Origin: Polaribacter sp. NJDZ03
GTDB lineage: Bacteria > Bacteroidota > Bacteroidia > Flavobacteriales > Flavobacteriaceae
Direction: 5' to 3'
Length of the DNA: 64,000 nucleotides
Assembly (NCBI RefSeq): GCF_019263805.1
Contig: NZ_CP079195.1
Location: 1,305,501-1,369,500 of the forward strand
Part shown: one piece after another, positions 33,879-42,341 of the stretch
Position numbering within the stretch: the stretch's first letter is position 1
How the letters are laid out: every line of letters starts with the position of its first letter
Notes under the pieces: generated by a model
What the model saw: only the letters and a program-made list of their open reading frames with translations
Databases searched by the model: none
Told to the model about the DNA's origin: nothing
Program-made: the position numbers and the translations under genes

Positions 33879-35534
33879 TTATAAGCTCAATAATTCTTTT
33901 GCGTGGGTAAGTGCTGAGTCCGTAATGTCTTTACCACTTAACATTTCTGCTATTTCTTTAATTCTTTCATCAGTAGATAAAAGTTTTAAATTAGTTGTGG
34001 TTACTCCTTTTACTTCTTGCTTATACACTTTGTAATGATTTGCACCTTTTGCAGCAATTTGCGGTAAATGTGTAATGGCAATTACTTGCATATTCTTACT
34101 CATTTGCTGCATAATAGCTGCTATTTTGTTTGAAACTTCACCGGAAACTCCAGTGTCAATTTCATCAAAAATAATGGTTGGTAGTTGTGTGTTTTCAGAT
34201 AAAATAGTTTTTACAGAAAGCATTATTCTAGATAATTCTCCACCAGAAGCTACTTTTTTCAACTCACCAAAACTACCACCTTTATTTGCAGAGAAAAGGA
34301 ATTCTAATTCATCTTTTCCGTTTGAAAAATAGTTTTTAGTTTGCTTTATTTTAATTGAAAAACGGGCATTTTCCATACCTAAATCGCTGAGTAAAGCGTG
34401 TAGTTCTTTATTTAGTTTTGGAATTGATTTTGTTCTTGCGCTTGAAATTAAATCTGCAACTTTGTCTAGTTTTTCAGAAACTTCACCTATTTCTTTTTGT
34501 TTTAGATTGATAACTTCATCTGCAGATTCTACTTGTGCTACTTTTTCTGAAAGTTCTTCAAAAATAGCTATCAATTCTATATTATTACCTACTGTATGTT
34601 TCTTCTGTAAATTGTATAATAACTGCAATCTATCATTAATCTCTTCTGCTTCATTCGGATTAAAATCTACATTTTCATTTGCATCTTCTAACTCCGTAAC
34701 AATATCATCAATCTCTATTTTTACAGAAGTAACCCTTTCTGAAAGATTTTGGTATTCTTTAGAAAATATTGCAATTTTAGACAACCTGTTTTCTAAAGTA
34801 TTTAGCAAATTCTGAATTCCGATTTCATCATTTACAGTAATTCCTAAAGCTTCAGATAAATTGTCTTTAATATCTTCTATATTGTTAAGTTTCTCTAACT
34901 TTTCTTCTAAATCTTCTTGCTCGTCAACTTTAATCTTTGCTTCTTCTAATTCTTTAAAAAGATGAAGGTTATAATCGTATTGTTTATTTGCCTCTTTTTG
35001 TTGCTCTTCTAAAACGGTAAGTTCTCTTTTTAATTTAGTCAACTGGTTAAAACCACGTTTGTAAGACGCTATTTTTGCGGTATTTTTTGCCAATGCATCT
35101 AAAATAGTAAACTGAAAGCTATTGTCTGATAATTGCATTGTTTGATGCTGAGAATGCACATCTATCAATTTAGACCGTAATTGATTTAAAACTGACAACG
35201 TAACAGGCGTATCATTAACAAAAGCTCTAGATTTACCAGATGGTAAAATTTCTCTTCTAATAATGGTTTCTGCCTCGTAATCTAAATCTACTTCGTTAAA
35301 GAAATCTTCTAAATTATAATTTGCAATAGCAACCTTTGCTTCTACCACACATTTTGTAGACGTATCTTTTAAAGAAGATAAATCTGCTCTGTTACCTAAA
35401 ACTAAACCTAAAGCTCCTAAAAGTATAGATTTACCTGCTCCGGTTTCACCTGTTATAATAGACAATCCCGAAGAAAAATCTATAGATAAGTGATTGATTA
35501 ATGCGTAGTTATTAATGGTAAGTTGTGCTAACAA
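33879..35534 (-). CDS. recN: DNA repair ATPase RecN
   Basis: A 551-residue SMC-like protein acting early in double-strand break repair. Walker A GETGAGKS is near residue 30, a long coiled coil spans about 160-350, and the C-terminal ABC head has the signature KKVASGGELSRIMLSVK and Walker B TIIFDEIDTGVSGEV. Length matches the family. It follows the porD gene in the bamD-rpoZ-coaBC-porD-recN run typical of Flavobacteriaceae. Confidence 0.97.
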   Translation of the reverse strand: MLAQLTINNYALINHLSIDFSSGLSIITGETGAGKSILLGALGLVLGNRADLSSLKDTSTKCVVEAKVAIANYNLEDFFNEVDLDYEAETIIRREILPSGKSRAFVNDTPVTLSVLNQLRSKLIDVHSQHQTMQLSDNSFQFTILDALAKNTAKIASYKRGFNQLTKLKRELTVLEEQQKEANKQYDYNLHLFKELEEAKIKVDEQEDLEEKLEKLNNIEDIKDNLSEALGITVNDEIGIQNLLNTLENRLSKIAIFSKEYQNLSERVTSVKIEIDDIVTELEDANENVDFNPNEAEEINDRLQLLYNLQKKHTVGNNIELIAIFEELSEKVAQVESADEVINLKQKEIGEVSEKLDKVADLISSARTKSIPKLNKELHALLSDLGMENARFSIKIKQTKNYFSNGKDELEFLFSANKGGSFGELKKVASGGELSRIMLSVKTILSENTQLPTIIFDEIDTGVSGEVSNKIAAIMQQMSKNMQVIAITHLPQIAAKGANHYKVYKQEVKGVTTTNLKLLSTDERIKEIAEMLSGKDITDSALTHAKELLSL

Positions 35535-35605
35535 ATTCTTTAAGTTTTAGAAGCTAAAATTAAGGAAAATTGTATCAAGAATAAACAATAATTATAAGGA
35601 ATGTT

Positions 35606-36496
35606 TTACTTAATATTTTTCCACTTAGCATTGTTATTTGGAGATATTTTTTTCACTATTTCAACTAGTCTATTTTTATTTCTAGAAGTAGCATCGTCTG
35701 AATACATATTTACTATTTCATCTGCCTTAGCATCAAAGAATACACGTATTAAATAATTACCAACAGTTTTATTATACATACTTTCTAAAGAAATTACAGC
35801 CTCTTCCATATTTTGTTTGGCTATACCTTTATTTAAAGAAAACTCATCTAACCCTCTTCTATGATAGGTGTAGCTGGCTGTTCTATATGCAGAAAGTTTT
35901 GGCGATAAAAAACTATCAATTAATAAAAATCTATTCTGTTTACCCACAACGTTTTGCCAAGATGCTAAACCACTTTGTTGTGCTTGCAACATTACATTTT
36001 CTGCTACTTTAAAAGACGACTCTCCACCATTTCTTTTAAAGGTGTCTCCATCTGCTCCTAAAATTACATTTGCATAAAAAACAATGGTAGAAATTAAATT
36101 ACTATCATAAGAGTTTTTATTAAAAATTAATGGGTCGAACTCATTGTATTTAAAATTGAAATCGTTGTCTTTTAAATTTAATACAGGTGATGCGTATGTA
36201 GAACCAAAAACCGGTCTTGTAGATTGAACTTGTATGGTTGCATTAAAATTATTTGCATCTCTAGAAGTAATGATAATTGTAAAAGCACAATCTATTCTCT
36301 CTTCTGGCTTTACTTCGTTATTTGTCCATTTGGTTTGATTTACAAACTCTGACAAAGATTTTTCTAATGTTTTAAAAACTTGCGTATTTGAACCTTGAAC
36401 CTGGTTGTAGTTTACAGTAACCAAGCAATTCAATTCTTGTGCTTTTAACAAAGAAACTGAAAATAAGAACAGAAAAAAGAATATAAGTTTACGCAT
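35606..36496 (-). CDS. porD: Type IX secretion protein PorD (DUF4835)
   Basis: A 296-residue exported protein with signal peptide 1-19 (FSVSLLKAQ). The mature N-terminus ELNCLVTVNYNQVQGSNTQVFKTLEKSLSEFVNQTKWT is diagnostic for DUF4835, named PorD in type IX secretion systems, together with VNLKDNDFNFKYNE-like and DGDTFKRNGGE segments. PorD is needed for T9SS function in Porphyromonas but its exact step is not settled. It fits with the T9SS cargo at 17.6 kb, though no core Por/Gld genes are in the window. Confidence 0.9.
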   Translation of the reverse strand: MRKLIFFFLFLFSVSLLKAQELNCLVTVNYNQVQGSNTQVFKTLEKSLSEFVNQTKWTNNEVKPEERIDCAFTIIITSRDANNFNATIQVQSTRPVFGSTYASPVLNLKDNDFNFKYNEFDPLIFNKNSYDSNLISTIVFYANVILGADGDTFKRNGGESSFKVAENVMLQAQQSGLASWQNVVGKQNRFLLIDSFLSPKLSAYRTASYTYHRRGLDEFSLNKGIAKQNMEEAVISLESMYNKTVGNYLIRVFFDAKADEIVNMYSDDATSRNKNRLVEIVKKISPNNNAKWKNIK

Positions 36497-36520
36497 TCAT
36501 TTTGTGTGTTACTGTCTGGT

Positions 36521-36566
36521 TGAGCGCAGTTGAGACCTAAATTGAAACCCCTCGACTGCGCTCGAG
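36521..36566. repeat. TCGACTGCGCTCGA repeat as a hairpin, copy B
   Basis: GAGCGCAGTTGAG (36522-36534) pairs with CTCGACTGCGCTC (36551-36563) with one G-U type mismatch, forming a 13-bp stem in the coaBC/porD gap. Same family as 25342-25365 and 46041-46064. Confidence 0.85.
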
Positions 36567-36579
36567 AAGATAAGAAATA

Positions 36580-37791
36580 TTAAGATATTTTACTTACAAT
36601 TTCATTCATAATATCTTTAGCTACTTCCTCTTTAGATTTTAATTCGAATGATTTTTCAGTCAAATCTTTATCAATAATAGTAATTTTATTTGTGTCTGTT
36701 GCAAAACCAGCTCCTTTATCTTGCAAAGAATTTAAAACAATAACATCTAAATTCTTACGTTTTAACTTCCCTTTTGCATTTTCTACCTCATTATTTGTTT
36801 CTAAAGCAAAACCAACTAAAAATTGGTTTTCTTTAATTTCTCCTAAAGAGGCTAAAATATCTTTTGTTGGCTCTAACTCAATCTCTAACGCAGAAGTCGT
36901 CTTTTTTATTTTCTGAGTAGCTACATTTTTTGGTCTATAATCTGCAACCGCTGCAGAAAGTATAGCAATATCAACTTCTTTAAAATATTTGTGAGCTGCT
37001 TTATACATTTCATCCGCAGAAACCACATCTATTCTATGAACTAAAGAATGTTGTATTTTTTGATGACTTGGACCAGAAATTAAAAAAACCTCAGCACCTA
37101 AATTAGCCGCTGCTTTTGCTATTGCAAATCCCATTTTACCAGAAGAATGATTCCCTATAAAACGAACAGGATCAATGGCTTCATAAGTTGGTCCTGCAGT
37201 CAATAAAAGTTTTTTTCCTTTTAAAGGTAATTTCGATAAAATATCATTTTCTATAAATGATACAATATCTTCAGGCTCTGCCATTCTACCTTCTCCTACC
37301 AAACCACTAGCTAACTCACCAGATGTTGCAGGAATAATTGTATTACCAAAAGATTTTAATTTTTCTAAACTTTCTTTTGTAGATGGATGAATGTACATAT
37401 CTAAATCCATTGCAGGCGCAAAATAGACAGGACACTTTGATGATAAATACGTTGCTAACAGCAAATTATTACACATACCATTTGCCATTTTAGACATGGT
37501 ATTTGCAGTTGCAGGAGCAATAACCATATAATCTGCCCAAAGACCTAAGTCTACATGGTTATTCCACAGTTCATTTTCAGCATCTTCTTTATCATAAAAA
37601 GTAGAGTGAACCGGGTTCTTAGAAAGTGTGGAAAGTGTAAGAGGTGTTATAAAATCTTTAGACGCAGGAGTCATAATAACTTTGACCTCTGCGTCTAATT
37701 TTATAAATAAACGAACTAAACTAGCCGTTTTGTATGCAGCAATTCCAGCAGTAATTCCTAATAGAATTTTTTTACCACTTAAAACAGACAT
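36580..37791 (-). CDS. coaBC: Bifunctional phosphopantothenoylcysteine synthetase/decarboxylase
   Basis: A 403-residue fusion that makes 4'-phosphopantetheine for CoA. CoaC, an FMN-dependent decarboxylase, spans about 1-180, with active-site His79 in NNHVDLGLWAD and the APATANTMSKMANG segment. CoaB, the CTP-dependent ligase, spans about 190-403 (LLTAGPTYEAIDPVRFIGNHSSGKMG). Two CoaC motifs differ from E. coli: PAMDLDMY replaces PxMNxxMW, and GELASGLVGEGRM has Ser where the enethiolate-protonating Cys normally is. Its ATG region overlaps the rpoZ stop by one base. Confidence 0.95.
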   Translation of the reverse strand: MSVLSGKKILLGITAGIAAYKTASLVRLFIKLDAEVKVIMTPASKDFITPLTLSTLSKNPVHSTFYDKEDAENELWNNHVDLGLWADYMVIAPATANTMSKMANGMCNNLLLATYLSSKCPVYFAPAMDLDMYIHPSTKESLEKLKSFGNTIIPATSGELASGLVGEGRMAEPEDIVSFIENDILSKLPLKGKKLLLTAGPTYEAIDPVRFIGNHSSGKMGFAIAKAAANLGAEVFLISGPSHQKIQHSLVHRIDVVSADEMYKAAHKYFKEVDIAILSAAVADYRPKNVATQKIKKTTSALEIELEPTKDILASLGEIKENQFLVGFALETNNEVENAKGKLKRKNLDVIVLNSLQDKGAGFATDTNKITIIDKDLTEKSFELKSKEEVAKDIMNEIVSKIS

Positions 37792-38111
37792 TATTCTGTT
37801 TCTGGAGTTCTAAAATACACTTTACCATTTAACCATTCTTCCATAGCCATAGCTGTTGGTTTTGGCAATCTTTCGTAAAATTTAGAAACTTCTATCTGTT
37901 CTTTATTTTCAAAAACTTCTTCTAAACTATCGTTATAAGTAGCAAACTCTTCTAATTTATCAACCAATTCTTTCTTTAAATCTCCGTTGATTTGATTTGC
38001 TCTTTTGGCAATAATAGAAATAGCTTCATAAATATTTTGTGTAGGAGCTTCTACTTCATTCTTATTATAAGTAATAGTACTTAAAGGTGCCTTTGTGTCT
38101 TTATAATCCAT
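37791..38111 (-). CDS. rpoZ: RNA polymerase omega subunit, Bacteroidota type
   Basis: A 106-residue Rpb6/omega family protein (NIYEAISIIAKRANQINGDLKKELVDKLEEF), followed by a Bacteroidota-specific acidic tail ending in MAMEEWLNGKVYFRTPETE. Omega assists assembly of the beta' subunit. Gene order and tight spacing (9 bp after bamD, one-base overlap with coaBC) are standard for flavobacteria. Confidence 0.9.
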   Translation of the reverse strand: MDYKDTKAPLSTITYNKNEVEAPTQNIYEAISIIAKRANQINGDLKKELVDKLEEFATYNDSLEEVFENKEQIEVSKFYERLPKPTAMAMEEWLNGKVYFRTPETE

Positions 38112-38120
38112 AATTAATTA

Positions 38121-38981
38121 TTATTTCTTTTTTGAATTTTGAACTTCAACTTGTTTTGCAATCAATGCTTCAATTCTTGCCTGTTCTTCTTGCAGGGTAG
38201 CTAACATTATATTTGAATCTTCCATAAATTGAGATTCTGGGTAATTTCTTTTTAACTTATCATATGCGTCTATAGCATCTTTTATACGTTCAGATTTTCT
38301 TCTATCATAACTTTTTAAAACAAAATCATGTGCCGCTTTTAATCTGTAATACAACGCTTCTTCTTTAAATTCAGAACCTAAATAGTCAGAAAGCAAATTA
38401 TCAAAAGCTTGTATAGCCGCTTTATAATTTCTAGAATCATACCCTGCTGTATTATAGTAGGTCATCGCAATTTCAAAATATTTTTTCTGAAGCTTATACC
38501 TTAATTCTTTATAATGCTGGTTTGCTTCTTCTATTTTATCTGAATCTGGAAACGTATTTATAAAACTTTGAAAAGCCTCTAATGCTTTATTTGTATCTGT
38601 TGGGTCTAAACTAAAACGTGGAGAAGCCAATTTATAGCTATACGCTGATAAAAAAGCAGCATCTTCTAGCTTTGAACTTTTAGGATAATTCTTTGCAAAA
38701 CGATCAAAATAATAACCAGATTGGGTATAGTTTTTCTCATTAAAATTAGACTGCGCTACCATAAACTGGATACGTTCCATTTGTGGTTTCCCTCTGTAAG
38801 TTGGTGTTATTTTATCAAACAAACGCAAAGCTTTACCAAACTTGTTACTTTCGTAAAGTTTCACAGCCATTTTATACTGCTCTTCAGCAGTACCTTTGTT
38901 TAATACTTTTTGATATTCACCACATGAAAATAATACAAGTGAGAACATCAATAAACACGCTAAATTTTTAATTTTTTGCAT
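38121..38981 (-). CDS. bamD: Outer membrane assembly lipoprotein BamD
   Basis: A 286-residue lipoprotein with lipobox SLVLFSC (Cys20). Five TPR-like helical repeats follow (for example EEQYKMAVKLYESNKFGKALRLF and YKAAIQAFDNLLSDYLGSEFKEEALY). BamD contacts BamA and accepts outer-membrane barrel precursors. It opens the bamD-rpoZ-coaBC run; a ferritin gene and a 238-bp gap separate it from dapA. Confidence 0.93.
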   Translation of the reverse strand: MQKIKNLACLLMFSLVLFSCGEYQKVLNKGTAEEQYKMAVKLYESNKFGKALRLFDKITPTYRGKPQMERIQFMVAQSNFNEKNYTQSGYYFDRFAKNYPKSSKLEDAAFLSAYSYKLASPRFSLDPTDTNKALEAFQSFINTFPDSDKIEEANQHYKELRYKLQKKYFEIAMTYYNTAGYDSRNYKAAIQAFDNLLSDYLGSEFKEEALYYRLKAAHDFVLKSYDRRKSERIKDAIDAYDKLKRNYPESQFMEDSNIMLATLQEEQARIEALIAKQVEVQNSKKK

Positions 38982-38985
38982 CGTG

Positions 38986-38993
38986 CAAAATTA
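38986..38993 (-). promoter_or_regulatory. -7 box close to the bamD start
   Basis: On the minus strand this reads TAATTTTG, ending only five bases before the bamD ATG. If used, the bamD mRNA would be nearly leaderless. No -33 partner is clear. Confidence 0.4.
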
Positions 38994-39219
38994 GTGATTA
39001 AATATGGATAATAAAAGAATTTATTTTTACTCAAATAATTCTTTCCTTTTAGCTCTTAAATTAAATTTAAGATAACTGTTTCAATGAAAGTTCTAAATAC
39101 TCTGTATTAAGAACAACATCTGAAACTAAAACGCTTTTTTTGACAATAAATTATGTCCTATAATAATGACACAAAAGACGCAAAAAAAGCGATTAGTTGT
39201 TACTAAAAGTTTGTTAATA

Positions 39220-39732
39220 TTATGGTTGCACAGTTGGTACTGCAGTAATTAATTGTTTAATATCATTATCAAACAGGTAAAAACCTCCTTTATCATCACC
39301 AATTAACTTTATTTTATCTAAGATATTTCTTGCCAATGCTTCTTCTTCAATTTGCTCAGAAACGTACCATTGTAAAAAGTTATGTGTTGCGTAATCTTTT
39401 TCTTGTAAACAAATATCAATTAAGTCATTAATACAATCAGATACATACACTTCATGATTAAATAATTCTTGAAACATTTCTTTAAAAGCTCCAAATTCTA
39501 CCGGAGGTGCATCTAATGCAGATACTTTTGCATGCCCGCCACGTTCATTTACAAATTTCACCAACTTTAACATGTGCATTCTTTCTTCGTCTGAATGTGC
39601 ATACATAAATTGTGCAACTCCTTCAAAACCTAAAACTTCTGCCCAAGAAGCCATTGCCAAATATATTTGAGAAGATTGTGCTTCTACTTTTATCTGTTCG
39701 TTTAATGCTTTTTCAATAATTGGTGATAACAT
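39220..39732 (-). CDS. Ferritin
   Basis: A 170-residue four-helix iron-storage protein. Ferroxidase ligands are visible as Glu17 (KVEAQSSQIY), the ExxH pair in SDEERMHMLK (about 49-56), Glu94 region (HEVYVSD) and WYVSEQIEEE (about 125-134). The subunits would form a 24-mer shell that oxidises and stores iron in the cytoplasm. It follows dapA by only 5 bp, so the two share a transcript, an unusual pairing of iron storage with lysine and cell-wall synthesis. Confidence 0.95.
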   Translation of the reverse strand: MLSPIIEKALNEQIKVEAQSSQIYLAMASWAEVLGFEGVAQFMYAHSDEERMHMLKLVKFVNERGGHAKVSALDAPPVEFGAFKEMFQELFNHEVYVSDCINDLIDICLQEKDYATHNFLQWYVSEQIEEEALARNILDKIKLIGDDKGGFYLFDNDIKQLITAVPTVQP

Positions 39733-39737
39733 AATTT

Positions 39738-40616
39738 CTATTTAAAGTTCGTTACAAATTTAGCAATTTTAGATTGAAGTTCTGCACTTGCTTTTACTAA
39801 AGGTAAACGAACTTCATTTCTACAAATACCTAATTCTTGTAAAACTGTTTTTACCCCTGCAGGGTTATTCTCTTCGAAAATAAAATCTACAATGTCCATC
39901 ATTTTATAATGAATGTCATATCCTTCTTTGTTATTGCCTTGTAAACCATGATTTATCATCGTAGAAAACTGCTTCGGAAAAGCTTGCCCTATAACAGAAA
40001 TCACTCCAGAACCACCTGCTAATGCAACTCCTAAAGCCATATCATCATCTCCAGAAATAATTAAAAAATCTGCTGGTTTATCTTTTAACAGCGTATAATA
40101 CTGTTGTTGGTTATTACCTGCTTCTTTAATAGCGACTATATTGCTAAATTCATTAGCCAAACGTATTGTGGTTGCAGGCTCCATGTTTTTTGCAGTTCTA
40201 CCAGGTACATTATACAAAATAATAGGTAAATCTGTAGCTTGTGCAATCGCTTTAAAATGCTGATAAAAGCCTTCTTGAGTAGGCTTGCTATAATAAGGTG
40301 CTACAGATAGAATACCGTCTAAACCTGTAAAATCTCTTGTTTGTAGTTCTTCTATAACCAAACCAGTGTTGTTACTTCCAACACCTAAAACTAAAGGCAA
40401 ACGTTTATTATTTGTTTTAATAATAACATTTATTATCTCTTGTTTTTCTTCTTTGGTAATTGTTCCGCTTTCTCCAGTTGTACCATTGATAACCAAATAA
40501 TCTGTTCCGTTTTCGATGTTAAAGTTCACCAATTTTATAAGCGCATCAAAATCTACACTTAAATCTTCTTTAAAAGGTGTTATCAACGCAACTCCAGTTC
40601 CAATAAATTTTTGCAT
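39738..40616 (-). CDS. dapA: 4-hydroxy-tetrahydrodipicolinate synthase
   Basis: A 292-residue TIM-barrel aldolase that condenses pyruvate with aspartate semialdehyde, first committed step to diaminopimelate and lysine. NGTTGESGTIT binds pyruvate, ILYNVPGRT carries the catalytic tyrosine, and AIKEAGNN the Schiff-base lysine. Length is standard. Ferritin follows after 5 bp. Confidence 0.97.
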   Translation of the reverse strand: MQKFIGTGVALITPFKEDLSVDFDALIKLVNFNIENGTDYLVINGTTGESGTITKEEKQEIINVIIKTNNKRLPLVLGVGSNNTGLVIEELQTRDFTGLDGILSVAPYYSKPTQEGFYQHFKAIAQATDLPIILYNVPGRTAKNMEPATTIRLANEFSNIVAIKEAGNNQQQYYTLLKDKPADFLIISGDDDMALGVALAGGSGVISVIGQAFPKQFSTMINHGLQGNNKEGYDIHYKMMDIVDFIFEENNPAGVKTVLQELGICRNEVRLPLVKASAELQSKIAKFVTNFK

Positions 40617-40715
40617 TATTATGTATTTTATAAGGCGTAAAATTACAATTTAATGCTGAATCTCATCATTAAAAAAACAATTCTTACCAAGAATAAACAA
40701 CTTTATTATTAAAGT

Positions 40716-41237
40716 TTAATTTTTTAGTTTTTTAAGAATTTGAAGGTATTTTTTTAGTTCTGATAAAAAAGCATCTACGTGTGTTGTTTTTTCAGAAATA
40801 TCTAACTCGTACAACTTAGGGTTCACACCAGAAAAACCTGCCTTAAAAGTAGCATTAGATTGTAAAATAGCAGTTTCTAAATACAAATTTGCTTCATTAA
40901 AATAACCTATTAATAAATCGAATGGTTCTTCTAAAAAACCTTTAAAACTAGGTTGAACATACATTCCTTTCCAATTAATATCTTTTTCTGAAAAATATTT
41001 AAATGAGACATCATCTAATTTAGAATACTTTTTAAAACTATATATTTTAACATTTTTAACGCCAAGAATCGCTTCTATTTTTGTTTGTAAATCTACACTT
41101 AAAGAAATACTTGCGGTTGTTAAAACACCTACAGATTTAATTTCCTTTTGAGAAACAATTCTGTGCTCAGATATTTGTTTGAGGTTTTTATCAAACTTTT
41201 TTTTGATTCTAGCTTCTTTTAACTTCAAAAAATTCAT
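40716..41237 (-). CDS. DUF6913-like protein
   Basis: A 173-residue soluble protein with a basic N-terminus (LKLKEARIKKKFDKNLKQ) and an alpha/beta body (VGVLTTASISL, LLIGYFNEANLYLE). It resembles the Bacteroidota family DUF6913, commonly found next to dapA. No catalytic residues are evident. It lies 20 bp after the phytase-like gene and 99 bp before dapA on the same strand. Confidence 0.65.
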   Translation of the reverse strand: MNFLKLKEARIKKKFDKNLKQISEHRIVSQKEIKSVGVLTTASISLSVDLQTKIEAILGVKNVKIYSFKKYSKLDDVSFKYFSEKDINWKGMYVQPSFKGFLEEPFDLLIGYFNEANLYLETAILQSNATFKAGFSGVNPKLYELDISEKTTHVDAFLSELKKYLQILKKLKN

Positions 41238-41257
41238 TGCTTAAAATGCGTTAATTA

Positions 41258-42337
41258 TTAATGTACAATTTCTAATAAAATAAATTGATTTAATTGTCTG
41301 CCGTACACCTGAAAATTATCATCAGCAACTAAAACTAAAGATTGATTTCCGTTTGCTAATTTGGGTCCAAAAGTAATCCCTTCTATGTTATCTATAATTC
41401 CGTCTGTTAAGTGTTCTTTTATGTCATCAAAATTTAATAATAAGCGCTTTTTAAGCGGAATAAATTTAGACTCTTTTAAAGAATTTACATTTAAAACGTT
41501 GGTTGTTTTATCGTCTATAATTGCATCAAAAATTCTTACAACATTTCCATAAGCTCCATAACCACTTTGATACGTTCTTTCAATAATAAAAAAGTGATTT
41601 TCTTTGTATTCTAAAATTGAAGTAACGCCATTTAAATTGATGTTCCCTTTAGATGGTTTTGTAATATGTTCTAGTTGATACGCAAATTGCTTTGTGGCTT
41701 TTTTTGATGTTTTATCAAAATATGTAATTCTAACCGGAGATGATGCTTTTGTAAAAGTAGGATCTTCTCCGTCTGTTGTTAAAGGACCTTCCATTGCCAC
41801 CCAAAATCCTTTTCCATCCAAACTTTTAGACGAACCTTCAAAAACAGCATTGTGCTTTATCATTTTATTATCATTTAAACTTTTAGGAAGTTCGTAAGCG
41901 TCTATAAATTTTCCGTTTAGATCTGTCTTAAAGATAGTCGGACTTTTATCATTATTAATAGATCCTTCCCCAACAAAATAAACCTCTTCGGTTTCTGAAT
42001 TTACAAAAATAGATTCTAAATCTAAGACATTTTCTTTATAATAAGATGTAGTGGTATCGTTTAGAAAAACAACATTTTCAAAATCTACTGTCTCAATTTT
42101 ATTTTGTTTGATGCTAATTTTAGCTTTCACAAAACGCGGATTTCTAGCATCATCTACCACAAAATAATACGCGCCGTTTGCATAATCTACACCCGATAAA
42201 CCACCAATAATTGAATTTTGAAACGAAATTGAATCTGCTAAAACAAATTCATCTAAAAAATTTAACTGCGTCTGCTTCGTATTTTTACAAGAGAAAAAAA
42301 GACTTGTAAGTAGCACACCAAATATTACTTTTTTCAT
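41258..42337 (-). CDS. Phytase-like/esterase-like beta-propeller lipoprotein
   Basis: A 359-residue lipoprotein (lipobox LFFSC, Cys17). The mature part has the pattern of the esterase-like activity of phytase family: IIGGLSGVDYANGAYYFVVDDARNP, DLESIFVNSETEEVYFVGEGS, GFWVAMEGPL and NIEGITFGPKLANGNQSLVLVADDN. Such proteins fold as a beta propeller with a metal-lined top and are thought to cleave phosphate esters or other esters outside the cytoplasm; the substrate is unknown. It follows the ABC permease-aminopeptidase by 4 bp. Confidence 0.85.
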   Translation of the reverse strand: MKKVIFGVLLTSLFFSCKNTKQTQLNFLDEFVLADSISFQNSIIGGLSGVDYANGAYYFVVDDARNPRFVKAKISIKQNKIETVDFENVVFLNDTTTSYYKENVLDLESIFVNSETEEVYFVGEGSINNDKSPTIFKTDLNGKFIDAYELPKSLNDNKMIKHNAVFEGSSKSLDGKGFWVAMEGPLTTDGEDPTFTKASSPVRITYFDKTSKKATKQFAYQLEHITKPSKGNINLNGVTSILEYKENHFFIIERTYQSGYGAYGNVVRIFDAIIDDKTTNVLNVNSLKESKFIPLKKRLLLNFDDIKEHLTDGIIDNIEGITFGPKLANGNQSLVLVADDNFQVYGRQLNQFILLEIVH

Positions 42338-42341
42338 TTTA

